This document shows, one piece after another, positions 47,930 to 59,757 of a stretch of 64,000 nt of DNA. Made by a program: the position numbers and the translations under genes. The stretch's first letter is position 1; the number at the start of each line of letters is the position of its first letter. Below the pieces are notes generated by a model. It was not told the origin of the DNA. It ran no database searches and saw nothing but the letters and a program-made list of their open reading frames with translations. This DNA is from Solen grandis (taxonomy: Eukaryota > Mollusca > Bivalvia > Adapedonta > Solenidae). The DNA lies in NCBI GenBank assembly GCA_021229015.1, contig CM037788.1, forward strand, positions 43,568,696-43,632,695, written 5' to 3'.

Positions 47930-49119
47930 TTAACCCTTTACCTCTTACATATGTGTTTCAATGCTTTGACAAATAGAGCATTCAAAGAACAGACAGCTCC
48001 TGTAAGGAGTAGCCTAATCTAAGCTCCGATGGTTACAGAAGCTGCCTGATCAGGAGTCTGGACTGCAATGTTTGCAGCAAGCTGTCTGATCAGGAGTCTG
48101 GACTGCAATGTTTGCAGCAAGCTGCCTGATCAGGAGTCTGGACTGCAATGTTTGCAGCAAGCTGTCTGATCAGGAGTCTGGACTGCAATGTTTGCAGCAA
48201 GCTGTCTGATCAGGAGTCTGGACTGCAATGTTTGCAGCAAGCTGTCTGATCAGGAGTCTGGACTGCAATGTTTGCAGCAAGCTGTCTGATCAGGAGTCTG
48301 GACCTCAATGTTTGCAGCAAGCTGTCTGATCAGGAGTCTGGACCTCAATGTTTACAGCAAGCTGTCTGATCAGGAGTCTGGACTGCAATGTTTGCAGCAA
48401 GCTGTCTGATCAGGAGTCTGGACTGCAATAGTTTACAGCAAGCTGCCTGATCAGGAGTCTGGACTGCAATGTTTACAGCAAGCTGCCTGATCAGGAGTCT
48501 GGACTGCAATGTTTACAGCAAGCTGTCTGATCAGGAGTCTGGACTGCAATGTTTGCAGCAAGCTGTCTGATCAGGAGTCTGGACTGCAATGTTTGCAGCA
48601 AGCTGTCTGATCAGGAGTCTGGACTGCAATGTTTGCAGCAAGCTGTCTGATCAGGAGTCTGGACTGCAAAGTTTGCAGCAAGCTGTCTGATCAGGAGTCT
48701 GGACTGCAATGTTTGCAGCAAGCTGTCTGATCAGGAGTCTGGACTGCAATGTTTACAGCAAGCTGTCTGATCAGGAGTCTGGACTGCAATGTTTGCAGCA
48801 AGCTGCCTGATCAGGAGTCTGGACTGCAATGTTTACAGCAAGCTGTCTGATCAGGAGTCTGGACTGCAATGTTTGCAGCAAGCTGTCTGATCAGGAGTCT
48901 GGACTGCAATGTTTGCAGCAAGCTGCCTGATCAGGAGTCTGGACTGCAATGTTTACAGCAAGCTGCCTTATAAAGGCTCCTATGGTTGCTGATACAATAC
49001 TGCAGCTCCAAGTCTACACAAGGAAAAATCTTTTGTTTGACAAACCATTTAAAGTTCAGTAAATTGATATTCAAGAAGCCATGAATTTGTACATGAATAT
49101 TCATGAGATACAGGATTAA
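47930..49119 (+). mobile_element. TTAA family II element expanded by a minisatellite
   Basis: It begins TTAA-CCCTTTACCTCTTACATATG and ends CATGAATATTCATGAGATACAGGA-TTAA, so both TTAA are present. The left part has AGACAGCTCCTGTAAGGAG. The right part has GCAGCTCCAAGTCTACACA, GACAAACCATTTAAAGTTCAG and AAATTGATATTCA. In the middle, about 920 bp of 40-bp units replace the normal hairpin spacer. This copy defines the element ends best. Confidence 0.85.
48041..48965 (+). repeat. 40-bp minisatellite, 23 units
   Basis: The unit begins GCTGTCTGATCAGGAGTCTG and ends GACTGCAATGTTTGCAGCAA. Units differ by only a few substitutions (CTGTCTG/CTGCCTG, GACTGC/GACCTC, TTGCAG/TTACAG), with one extra base near 48427. 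The unit contains the TGATCAGGAGTCTG arm of the family II hairpin, from which it apparently grew. Confidence 0.97.
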
Positions 49120-50282
49120 AAAGAAGCTACTGGCCACAGATCAGATACTGCCAAGAGATTTGGGATTTTCACATATATATGTTCTCAAGCTTTCAGGTTT
49201 TTTTATGGTAAACTGGCAGCATTTTGTGACTGGCCAAATATGAATACATATAACAAAATGGAGGGCTTAGTAATGAATCTGCAGCTTTTATATCAATCCT
49301 ATGGCATAATCTACATGCCTTCCCTGCAGGTTGAAAAGGTCTCATCGTAAGAAACATTCTATTTGGTGCTCAATCTCTCAGCTCTTAACCTTAATTTATT
49401 GCAGTGCCAGATTAAATTTGCAACCATTCATATCTTGAAATCTTTTATGGATATAAAGTCACATGATTAAAAAAGAAGTTGGCAAACACTCAGATATAGA
49501 AATACTTCATAATTTACATATATTTAACTAAGATATTGCAATTTCGTTGCACCGATATTTCAAGATGCTCCTCCAAGTCTGCCGAATCCAAGCTCCTAAT
49601 GCGTCAAAACCCTATATGATGGTTTATTTATTTCAAACAGCAGAGCATCCAATTTTAGCGACTCGTCAACCTAATGGGATAGTTCCATCATTCTATCAAG
49701 ATGCTGTTTCATACCCTTTGGAGTCCAATTTGATTGCGAGGATTTTCACTTTTTATGACGCACATCGGATATTTATGACGAACTGTAGACTTAGACAAGA
49801 GAATTATATGAATTCTTGGTATTTCTTTCACATTTTTGTCGGCTTTTATATTGTCACAATCTTTTACGATACTTCTTTTGAACATCTTGCAAACTGTTGA
49901 ATTCTGTTATTAGTTTTTTATTTGTGACACCCAGTAAAGGATGAAAAGAAAATATTTTCATTTATTTCTAATCTTTTTTGTTTCTACTTTGCCTGTCTGC
50001 TGTGTTGTTTGATATATTTATTTTATTATTTTTTTTTTTATTTAAAAACCATCAGCCATTATAGCCCGTTAAAGCAACCCATCTTGTGTGGTCGTACAAA
50101 GAAATGTTATAAATTCTTAGTTATATAATATGAAAACTATTAATAATTTAGTTGTATTTTGTTTTTATCTGAAATGTAAACTTGATAACTATCAAGATTT
50201 TTTCATTTAATATGGAATTATATTAATTACTTTTAAAAGGTTAAGTTCTACGGTAGATTAAGTAGAAATTTACAACTGATAT
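49120..50282. other. Non-coding DNA
   Basis: A frame of 117 codons at 49547-49900 has no recognisable domain. Nothing else identified. Confidence 0.35.
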
Positions 50283-50470
50283 ATCTTACATTGATCAGGA
50301 AACAAGTTCTTACAACTTATACAAACCACTCTGAGTTGGACCAGTACTTGTGCTTGAAATGGTCATGTTATATCCTTCCCCAAACAGGGTTCAAGCCCAC
50401 AACTTTTGGATCAGCAGTTGGGTATGTTACTACTGTACCCATGGCACAGTTGAACCAGTCCATAGCTATG
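50283..50470 (-). mobile_element. SINE-B copy (minus strand)
   Basis: AACAAGTTCTTACAACTTAT, GTTGGACCAGTACTTGTG and GGGTTCAAGCCCACAA give the reverse SINE-B order, with a box B-like palindrome. Confidence 0.65.
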
Positions 50471-51263
50471 TTATAATAAACATCTGTTGGATCTTGATAT
50501 TTGGCTCGTTTTATGTATATCAAGAGATCTGATATTAATTAATTATCAAAATATACCTGGAGCCTCAAATGGTCCTTCCCTGGTATTTTATTGTCAGCGG
50601 AATGTGGGGTATTCCTTCCAGACATGACTTTGGAATGGTTGTTTATTTTTTAAAACCTCTCCAAGGGTATAAGTATCCAAACAATAATCAGACTTGGTCT
50701 TCGAGGCATGGCATTGGGTATTGAGGAAAAATGCTTTCAAGTGGCTTTTTTGTCTTGGTTCTTGTGGCTTATTTTCTTTCCACATCTTGCTGAGATTAGC
50801 AACTTACTGGTTCATTAATATTGGGGTTAATTATGCATACTTACTTGGGCAAAGTTGTAGATTGTGGCTGATATGATTATAATAGTAAGACTCCTCTCTG
50901 CTTGCTTAATGGCTATCTTTTTTATTTGTGTGAAATGGTTTTCTTATGTCACAGATGAAATTTTCTTTCATTTCTCTGGTAAAGGGTTCATGTCATTAGA
51001 ATAACTTGTGATATCTTTTGAAGGGTCACAAGACTAATCCATGTATTTGTGAGACAGAACAAGTTTTCTTCTGCATCCTCAAGAACAGTTGTGAGTAACC
51101 TTACAATATTTTTTTCCCTCAAGGGGCCTCCATGGTCGCCAGTTTACTGTTACTTAGCTCATCAAGATCACTGCTGGGCTGACTTACATCTTGAAGCCAC
51201 CACCCCCACCCCACCTTCCACCCAGTGCTTTTGGTTAGAAGCCTGGTTTGGTCACTTGGATTT
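50471..51263. other. Non-coding DNA
   Basis: Nothing recognised. Confidence 0.35.
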
Positions 51264-51502
51264 TTAACCCTTTCCCTCATATAGACGCATTTTGACGCAC
51301 CCAATAGATACCACATAGAGCCTGATCTGCGGCAAACCACAGTTAAAACTTACCAAATTTAATTTCAAAATCCTCATTTCCAGATCACTGAGGAGCAGCG
51401 AACAGCATAAAACCTGATCAGCCTGCGAGGCTCGCAGGCTGATCTGTTTTATGCTGTTCGCATAAGTCTTTTCATGGTTTCCTCTATGAGGGAAAGGGTT
51501 AA
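51264..51502 (-). mobile_element. TTAA hairpin MITE, family I
   Basis: Full-length with TTAA at both ends. The hairpin apex has lost a few bases (GCGAGGCTCGC), giving a tighter loop. Open frames drawn over it on the minus strand are repeat-derived. Confidence 0.9.
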
Positions 51503-52551
51503 TGTGAGAAAGCATTTCAACTGTATACCCTGAAGTCTTTCTTGACCTGTAAATAGCTTGTCATCACTATATGGCTGAAATACTGTTGCAAACTGTCTGT
51601 AAAAATCCAAATATAACAACATTATGATTGCAAATGTTTTTTGTTTCCATGTAAAATGTTGAATACTTAGAGTACATAAAAACATTGATTGGCTGTCATC
51701 CAAGCAGATTAAAAAAAACCTAGATCAACAGTAAGTGAGTGATATGGATGACTTCATACTTATAGTGTGATAACAGTTGATTGATGACACTCTAGCAGTG
51801 ACTGTAATGATGATAAACTATTCAACACACATTAGATGCATTAAAGGATTGTCTTAGTTTTTACCCTTTTGAAGTCTGTCAGATGGCAGTGCTACAAGAA
51901 TAAACATCCTTTAGAAATTGAGTTGATTTATGTCTACCCAGAAACAATTTTGTAGTGTTCATTTCTCGACCCACCCATTACTAAGGTTATGATGTTAGTG
52001 TTTAACCATTACTATTCAAATATTGACTTTAACATATTTGTTATGCATCTGGTGTTCCATTGCAAAATTCATTGAGTCGTTGTAGAGTTAAGGCCCCTAA
52101 CTTAGCAAAAATGGCATAAAGAGTCGACATCCATGTTCAGTGAACACATTATGAGTTTCCTAATGATGTTGGCGTACATGGTATTATATGCAGATATTGA
52201 TTTTAACATATGTTAAGATGTGATTCTAGTTTTATATTGTTTGGTCAACAAATCTGATGCCCTCTGTTGATCATAAGGAAACTAATGAATGCAGATGAAC
52301 AGCATTCATGTATAAAATTAGTAAAATAGGCTTATGTTGGTATAAAAAGTATGTAAAAAGTTCAAACTACAAACATCAATAAATTGTATCCATGAATCAT
52401 GAAATGATAACATATTAGTTTCTCAATATAATTATAGTATTATATATTTTATAATACATTTTATCTCCCGTGTATTGATTTTAACATGAGATAGAAAAAA
52501 AATAACATGAAAAATGCTAGAAGAACAATAATCACAATCTCAATTATAGGT
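51503..52551. other. Non-coding DNA
   Basis: Nothing recognised. Confidence 0.35.
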
Positions 52552-52740
52552 TTAAGGTAATCCATCCATCATTAAATCATTATCATGGCCTTCAAATGCT
52601 TAATAGATTCAAGCATCCATTGACTTGGAGCCAATATAAGCTCTTTTGCTCAAAGTCTATTAAGGCTTTTATTTACTATAAAATCCCATGTTCACTTGAT
52701 GGACCATGATCATAATTTAATGATAGATGGATTACCTTAA
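52552..52740. mobile_element. TTAA MITE, family IV (long inverted repeats)
   Basis: The ends are TTAAGGTAATCCATCCATC and the complementary GATAGATGGATTACCTTAA. The inverted repeats extend about 37 bp with a few mismatches, up to ATCATGG/CCATGAT. The element is 189 bp and both ends include TTAA. It has no other similarity to families I-III. Confidence 0.75.
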
Positions 52741-52901
52741 GTGTCCTTGGGGGATTTTTCAAAGACAAAACTGGGGACATAAAATCAGGGAAAATGATAG
52801 TGAACTGCGCATCACTGGTTCCATGGCTGGCAAATCGACAAGTGATAACATTTCCTATGACCGTAATTACTGAATAAGACAATGTCATGTTTATCTCTCT
52901 T

Positions 52902-52904
<3 letters not shown>

Positions 52905-52930
<26 letters not shown>
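52905..52930. repeat. (CA)n microsatellite
   Basis: About 13 CA units. Confidence 0.95.
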
Positions 52931-52935
<5 letters not shown>

Positions 52936-53394
52936 CTGCAAATTTGTGTATTCACCATAATTACTAGAACAATTCTGTCCATCCATAGTCACTCCTAATG
53001 AAACAATGCGCCAAACGATTCCATTCTTCCCTTGATAGCCAGCCTTGATAACAACATCCAGCCTCTCATGGAACCATCACATGAACGTCACTACCTCTCA
53101 GTATCCCCGTTACCAGAAACTACAGAGTTTTTCTGAACACAATCGTTACCTTCAGATTGGGTTTGTTCCCTGTCATTGCCATGGAAGTTAACTTCAGACT
53201 TCTTGTGGTCATGGCACGTTGTATGGTACTTGGACAGCCAACAAATCGGAAGGAACTGTGAATGAAGCTGTGAGGAAACACCTCTTGAAATAAATGTCAT
53301 GTTGACTTGGTGAAACTGATGTTGAAGTGAAGATCTAGTCAGCTGTCATGAAAATGCTAAGAGCATTCACCAAATGGTCCGCAGTAAGCTTCTT

Positions 53395-53905
53395 GTATTT
53401 TAGGATTGTGCCACTCAGTGTATTTCAATATTTTGCCACTCAGCTTATGGTATTTGAGCCTTTTACCACTCAATAAGCTTACTGTATTTTACCATTTTGC
53501 CACTCAGTCAGCTTACTGTAATTAAGATTTGCCATTCAGTTTGTGTATTTTTTTTGTATTTTACCATTTTGCCACTCAGTAAGCTTACTGTAATTAAGAT
53601 TTTGCCACTCAGTAAGCTTACTGTAATTAAGATTTTGCCATTCAGTAAGCTTGTGGTATTTTACCATTTTACCACTCGAGTAAGCTTACTGTATTTTACC
53701 ATTTTACCACTCAGTAAGCTTACTGTATTTTACCATTTTGCCACTCAGTAAGCTTACTGTAATTAAGATTTTGCCACTCGAGTAAGCTTACTGTATTTTA
53801 CCATTTTGCCACTCAGTAAGCTTACTGTAATTAAGATTTGCATCATAGCTTGGTATTACTTTACCCCTAATAAGCTTACTGTAATAAGATTTGCCACCTA
53901 TGCTT
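53395..53905 (+). repeat. 33-34 bp minisatellite, GTAAGCTTACTGTA
   Basis: About 14 units alternate between two variants, AGTAAGCTTACTGTATTTTA with CCATTTTGCCACTC and AGTAAGCTTACTGTAATTAA with GATTTTGCCACTC. Units contain the palindrome AGTAAGCTTACT. The last units (53830-53905) have many single-base losses. Confidence 0.9.
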
Positions 53906-55089
53906 ATGGAATTAAATTATGGAATATTAATCACTTTGAGTGATAGTTCTAGTTTTATCTGGTGTAAGCTGATCAACAGTGCATATTGTTATACATTATA
54001 TCTTTGCAGGGTTTGTATGTTGTTTGAGTTAATGTCTGAGGCAAGTTTTTTGTCTCAACCTGGCTTAGAGGTATGGGCCCCCATATAACATATTGATGTA
54101 TTGAGATGTAGAAAACTACAATGTTTATATTATGTCTGTCTCAACAGATTTATTCTTGTTCTCATCTCGGCTCTGTGTTTCCAGTCTGTTTTGCCAGATG
54201 GTCTCACAATATCTCAAGGTGCATAGAGTTGAGGTAGTTTCACACCCTTATTGGAAGATGTTGTGTTGTGACAGGCAGTCAAAATAGTCTGTGTTAGCTT
54301 GTATGTGAGTCACACAATCTGCTCTGAAAATAGTGGAGACAAATTACAACCTATAGGGGGATGAAAAATTGATGTGTTTCATCTCTAAGGAAGAAACAAT
54401 TGTATCACTTTCATTGGCACTAATCAGAAAAGTTACAAAAAAATGTAGCAAATCACCTTCCTGACTTTAGAATTCCAGGTTCTTTTTTATTATTAGTTTA
54501 GTTTTATTTTATTAACTATTATTTCTTAATCTGCAGTTATAAAGTTTTTTGTCTTCTATGGAATCATAGGAAGAATAAAAAAAAAGTGAAGGAAACTAAA
54601 AAGGCTGATGATGTGTGATTGCTTTGGAATCAACACCTCAGGCAGTTTTGTTAGGAATTACGGAAGAATATTGATGCTAGCTATTAGGGTTGTTGATGAT
54701 GATGTTGATCTAACGTCTGTGATCAGGATTGTTAGCCCCACAGCAACAGAAATCTTGCGACATTTTTTTTTTCATCTTGCCACTTGATGCAGATAAATTA
54801 TATGTCATTCAGTTCTATTATAACAACAGGACGGAGTCAATGAGAGGCAGAATCTGGATCTCGGATAGGATTGAACGCGAGGATATTTTTCCTTGATTAC
54901 TGTAACTTGCTACTACATCAGCGTAATGAAGCAATTATGTTTTGATCATAGTTGTAAATCGGAAGATTAAAGCAATTGCCATATATGGTTCCTTTCATAA
55001 GAAGTTTTCCATTTGGATAATCAATAGTTTTAGCATTAGTCTAGTTTTAATCAGATAAGACTTGTAGCAAAGGTGTTGATTTCAACCCA
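53906..55089. other. Non-coding DNA
   Basis: Nothing recognised. Confidence 0.35.
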
Positions 55090-55312
55090 GACTTAAACCA
55101 TCCACCTCATATAGACAACACAGCAGACCCAGATCTCACAGCTCCTTCCAGGGTCTGCACTGTTTCCTCATACAATATTGTAACCCAGATTCTGTAAAGT
55201 CTGCACATCAAAGAAATATCTGTTCTTTTATTTTCTATTAAAGCTCAGTAGATCAATATCTATAAAGTCATAGATTTGTACTTGTGCATGAATATTCATG
55301 AGGTTAAGAGTG
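55090..55312 (+). mobile_element. Family II element
   Basis: CACCTCATATAGACAACAC, GACCCAGATCTCACAGCTCC, TCCAGGGTCTGCACTG, CTCATACAATATTGTAACC, a degenerate AAAGCTCAGTAGATCAATAT block and CATGAATATTCATGAGG occur in the expected order. Confidence 0.7.
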
Positions 55313-55937
55313 TATAATGCCTTGAAGAGTATTAAATGGTGTCATTAATAAGATTTGATTCTATCTGTTCATTTCAGGTTCTAGCAGTACATTCGAGTAA
55401 TTGAATATAAAAAGTAAGTACCTTTTTTACTGTTTTTATTCCCATATTAACAAAACTAAATCATAAACAAAATATTTATTCACTGAACCATGTGGTTTGG
55501 ATAAACAGGTTGAAATTATTGCAGTGGCAACATTGGCTTGTTTATATTTTTGATTTTGATGAACTTGTCATGAATGATCCAAGAGTTGCTAAAATAAACT
55601 TGATCCATGCAGAACTCTGGTTGCCATGGCACCCAATAGAATTTTTTTTCTGGACGGTATTTAATACTTTATATACATTACTGTTTTTAAGTACTGTATA
55701 TATATTAGTATGTCCAATTAAAATGGGTTTACACTTCCGTTGCGCATGTGCAAAATTGGTATTTCAGTCGAATGTATAGTTGTGATAGTAATAGTTTTCA
55801 GTGACCGATATTTTTCTATATGATTGTTTAGAGGTTTCAAATACGTGATTTGTGTTTGCTTTTACTTTAAGTGTAAACATATGTTGTGTAGTTTCATTTT
55901 CAGTAATTAACTCAGTTATTGAATTTTAAATCTGGAC
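55313..55937. other. Non-coding DNA
   Basis: A frame of 95 codons at 55492-55779 has no recognisable domain. Confidence 0.35.
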
Positions 55938-56165
55938 CTGGCCACGACAAAACAAAATCATAAAAAATTTGTACTGGTATAGCTCCTTTGCTTGGCACTC
56001 AGCATACAAAGGTAGTTCAAGGACTGGTTTGCCCTGAGTGTTAGGATAATGTGACTGGGTGTGGTATAATGCAGTGTGGCAGCACTATATCTGTCTCAAG
56101 CAGACATAGTCTCCAAATGACTGAAATACTGTTGGTGGGATGTTAAACCAAATAAACAAACAGAC
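55938..56165 (+). mobile_element. SINE-A copy, 5' truncated
   Basis: Body blocks from GTACTGGTATAGCTCC to the ATAAACAAACAGACAAAC tail. The head is missing or decayed. Confidence 0.75.
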
Positions 56166-57597
56166 AAACCAACCCAACAAAGAAATACCTGGATCATTTA
56201 AAACTTTCTGTATTAAGTGCAATTTTCTATACATATATTCATTGATGTTTTTTATGTATTTGCTTCAAGTAGAGCAGAAATTCTCATTAGCTTTGATTCC
56301 ATTAGTATGGATTCAGTAATGTTCTCCTTGCCTTTGTAGTCTTTCATTTCTCTGCATGGACATTTCTTGACAGTTTTCTTGTGCCAAGTTCTATAATTAT
56401 TAACTCATTTAATGCACGATCATGGGAAACTGCAAGACGAAATTTAAAAAATCATTTAAGTCTGCTATCATCTGCAATTCACCTCTATTCTAACTTGATA
56501 GTGATTTTAGAGCTCTGAGGTGAATTAGCTGATTTATTATCTGCCTGTTTTTGCCATTGGCAATATTAAAGGCCTCACCTAATAAGAAAAATGTGTGAAT
56601 CTTGAATCTTCAATGTAGAAATTAATTGTATATGGATTATGTTTGTTATCAATACTAGGTAAACAACATTTGTAATTGACATTGACATTACAAATTGAGC
56701 TTGCTGTACATCAAGAAAAATTGCAGAAGAAAGTAATTGGAAATTTAATTAACTGAGAGACGGCAGTTTGACTCGGGACATATGTGTGGCAAAAATCAGG
56801 TGAGAAAATCGGAGAGAGAGTTTATCAGCGTCACTGATAAAGAAATCTTGCATGGCAAATAAACTATTAGCTAGCATGATGTTTTTTGCCATTTTTTTTT
56901 TATTTTGCACGTTTTTAATGTGGTAAAGAAGGGACAAACAAACACTGCAAAAAGAGTGAGTAGATGAACCCATCAGAAAGTGTGTAAATGTGTTAATAGG
57001 ATGAACTTATGAACAGCTTTTTTTTTTTTTTTTTTTTTTTAAATGGAGCTTAGATTTGGATGGTAAACCTGAAGAAAAAAAACTGCCTTAAAAGTTAGCT
57101 TCATTATGGGATTGCTTAACAGTGTCTTGTGACATGAAATATCTTCCCAGTAATATGTCTTCTGATAAAGTATGTATGGCAAGCCTGCAATTCTTTACAC
57201 GAGAGAAATATATAGAGATAAACATAGAGAACATCTATTCTACTGTTTTGAATGACTTGGATAACCTTAGATTTATTTGACATGTTGAGTTGCGTGTATG
57301 TTACTATGTGCCCATCAGGATTCGGGGCTGGAGGGTAGTCAATGAACACTATTATATGCTTTATTATACATTATAAAACAACATGTCATTTCATGTCAGG
57401 TTAAATGATTCACAGAACAAATTCATCAGTTAAAACAGGTTCAAGAAACTTGGAATATATTTATTCTATATTTCTTCTCATTTAATTCCCTTATGGAATT
57501 TAATTATCTTTATGTCCTGACTTCAAGAGGGACCCGGATTTACAGAATGTATAGAGTTAGAGAAGAGTTATGGTCCATGACAAAGTGAAAATTGGCA
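56166..57597. other. Non-coding DNA with poly-T
   Basis: A T run of about 22 lies at 57019-57040. No gene seen. Confidence 0.35.
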
Positions 57598-57875
57598 CAA
57601 AGCAAGAGGTTGTGGATTCGGTCCCCAGCTGCGACAAACAAAAGTCTTAATAAAATGGAACTGGTATAGCTCCCTTGCTTGGTGCTCAGCATATAAAGGT
57701 AGTTGCAGGACTGGTTTGCCCAGTGTCAGGATAATGTGACTGGGTGTCAGATATCATGCTACATGTCTACTGTGTGATACTGCAGTGTGGCAGCACTATA
57801 TCTGTCTAAAGTAGACATCATCTCCAAATGACTGAAATACTGTCAGTGGGACGTTAAACCCAATTACAAACAAAG
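57598..57875 (+). mobile_element. SINE-A copy
   Basis: Box B-like GGATTCGGTCCCCAGC and the full set of body blocks to AAACCCAATTACAAACAAA. A 41-bp minisatellite starts directly after the tail. Confidence 0.8.
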
Positions 57876-57884
57876 CAGGAGCAC

Positions 57885-58478
57885 TTGTGACTAGTGGGCA
57901 TAGAAATAGTCTGAGCACCTGTGTCCAGTGGGCATGTTCATAGCAAAAAGTTGGGGCACATGTGTCCAGTAGGCATTTAGATAGCACAAAGTTGGGGCAC
58001 CTGTGTCCAGTGGGCATGTGCATAGCACAAAGTTGGGGTACCTGTGTCCATTGGGCATGTGCATAGCACAAAGTTGGGGCACCTGTGTCCAGTGGGCATG
58101 TGCATAGCATAATGTTGGGGCACCTGTGTCCAGTGGGCATGTGCATAGCACAAAGTTGGGGCACCTGTGTCCATTGGGCATGTGCATAGCACAAAGTTGG
58201 GGCACCTGTGTCCAGTGGGCATGTGCATTGCATAATGTTTGGGCACCTGTGTCCAGTGGGCATGTGCATAGCACAAAGTTGGGGCACCTGTGTCCAGTGG
58301 GCATGTGCATAGCACAAAGTTGGGGCACCTGTGTCCAGTGGGCATGTGCATAGCACAAAGTTGGGGCACCTGTGTCCATTGGGCATGTGCATAGCATAAA
58401 GTTGGGACACATGTGTCTAGTGGGCATGTGCATAGCACAATGTTGGGGCACCTGTGTCCATTGAGCATAGCACATGCC
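57885..58478 (-). repeat. 41-bp minisatellite with all minus-strand frames open
   Basis: About 14 units of GGGGCACCTGTGTCCAGTGG plus GCATGTGCATAGCACAAAGTT (41 bp). Because 41 is not a multiple of three, each minus-strand frame cycles through the same 41-residue repeat, and all three stay open for 160-200 codons (57796-58410, 57891-58475, 57977-58468). The peptide repeats motifs such as HMPTGHRCPN, CTCPLDTGAPT and AHAHWTQVPQ. There is no splice, promoter or homology support for a gene; the open frames follow from the absence of stops in the unit. Confidence 0.92.
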
Positions 58479-59469
58479 GCATCTTGCTATTTATAGTGAA
58501 ACCTTATTTGTTTTTTGATGTTTTCAGAAACTGAAAACCTTTATGCAAGAAAACCTTTACATAGGAAAGATTCTTTCAGGATTTCATATGATAGTATAGT
58601 TTAACATTCTTAACATGTGGAGGTACATAATTATACTCTTTTTTTGTTTTTGCATTGACTGTAGCACACTGGGAATGTGTCATGAGTCTGAAAAACAGCA
58701 TAGACTTTGCATACTGGATTATATTGTATGCAGGAAATATGCTTGCCGCAGAAACAAGATGATGAGGACTATCTCATCGCAAACAAACCAGTATCAGTGT
58801 ATGTATCGTCACATGTAGAACAAGAAAACCAGTTCCTGATTGCAGTGCCATGTAAAACAAGAACTTTCCAGTAAAATAGCATACAAGATCTGAGCTCTCT
58901 GGACTTCCATGTGTTTTTTTAGCAATGCATTCTAGACGACATTGCTAACATACCTACATGATATAACATGTCTCCTCTTGGTTTTTACCAAAACCTACCC
59001 TGTCCTTTGCCAATGGTTCCAAATGATTACGGTATATGCTGGAAGACAAAAAAAAGGTTGTGTTTTTCTCCATTATGGGGCCATACATCTTCCTGTCAAA
59101 GGTATTCATGTTCAGTCCTGAGCATATCCTTGATGATTACTAAAACAAATAAGTGGGTCGTACAATCAGTAGGGTGAACAGTCAACAAATGTACCATGGC
59201 CAGTACAAAAAGTTACGAAAGGTAGGCAGTGCAACTAGAGCAACAACAAAAAATGATGCATTTTCTGCTGTTCATGTTGATACTGAAAACACATTACAAG
59301 TTAACAACAAGTCACCTTATATGGGCCATAGAATCAGAAACTGTGGAAATGGTGCTTTTTACTTATGTTGTTTATGATGTTCTAGTCACGTGGCTTATCA
59401 TACCTAAAATGACTATAGAAACCATTTTTGAATTTGACAGAATCATGTAAATTGTTAATTATGTAATGG
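58479..59469. other. Non-coding DNA
   Basis: A frame at 59153-59377 reads with fairly protein-like composition, but no domain or exon boundary can be supported. Confidence 0.35.
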
Positions 59470-59757
59470 ACCAGTCCCGATGGCTGAGTGGTCAGAGCGT
59501 CCACCCCGGAATCAGGAGGTTGTGGGTTTGATCCCGGGCGGCGACATACCAAAGTTGTAAAAAATGGTACTGGAATGAGTAGTTCTAGGACAGTTTGCCC
59601 TGGTGTCAGGATAATGTGACTGGGTTTTGTAGTATCATACCACATGTCTACGGAGTGATACTGCAGTGTGGCAGCCCTATATCTGTCTCAAGCAGACATC
59701 ATCTCCAAATGATAGAAATGCTGTTGGTGGGATGTTAAACCCAATAAACAAACAAAC
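59470..59757 (+). mobile_element. SINE-A copy, full length
   Basis: The head has GATGGCTGAGTGGTCAGAG (box A) and GGGTTTGATCCCGGGCGGCG (box B). The body is complete and the tail is AATAAACAAACAAACA. No clear target duplication. A minus-strand frame across 59382-59645 is SINE sequence. Confidence 0.88.

Noticed and set aside
48041..48965. CRISPR array
   Set aside because: Units are contiguous 40-bp repeats without unique spacers, in a eukaryotic TTAA element.
49547..49900. 117-codon open frame
   Set aside because: No domain recognised and no gene context; kept only as a note.
57796..58410. The longest minus-strand open frames (160-200 codons) as genes
   Set aside because: They are read from a 41-bp tandem repeat with no stop codon in any minus-strand frame; there is no homology, splice or promoter support.
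59153..59377. Fairly protein-like 74-codon frame
   Set aside because: Composition alone is not evidence; no clear acceptor, donor or homology.
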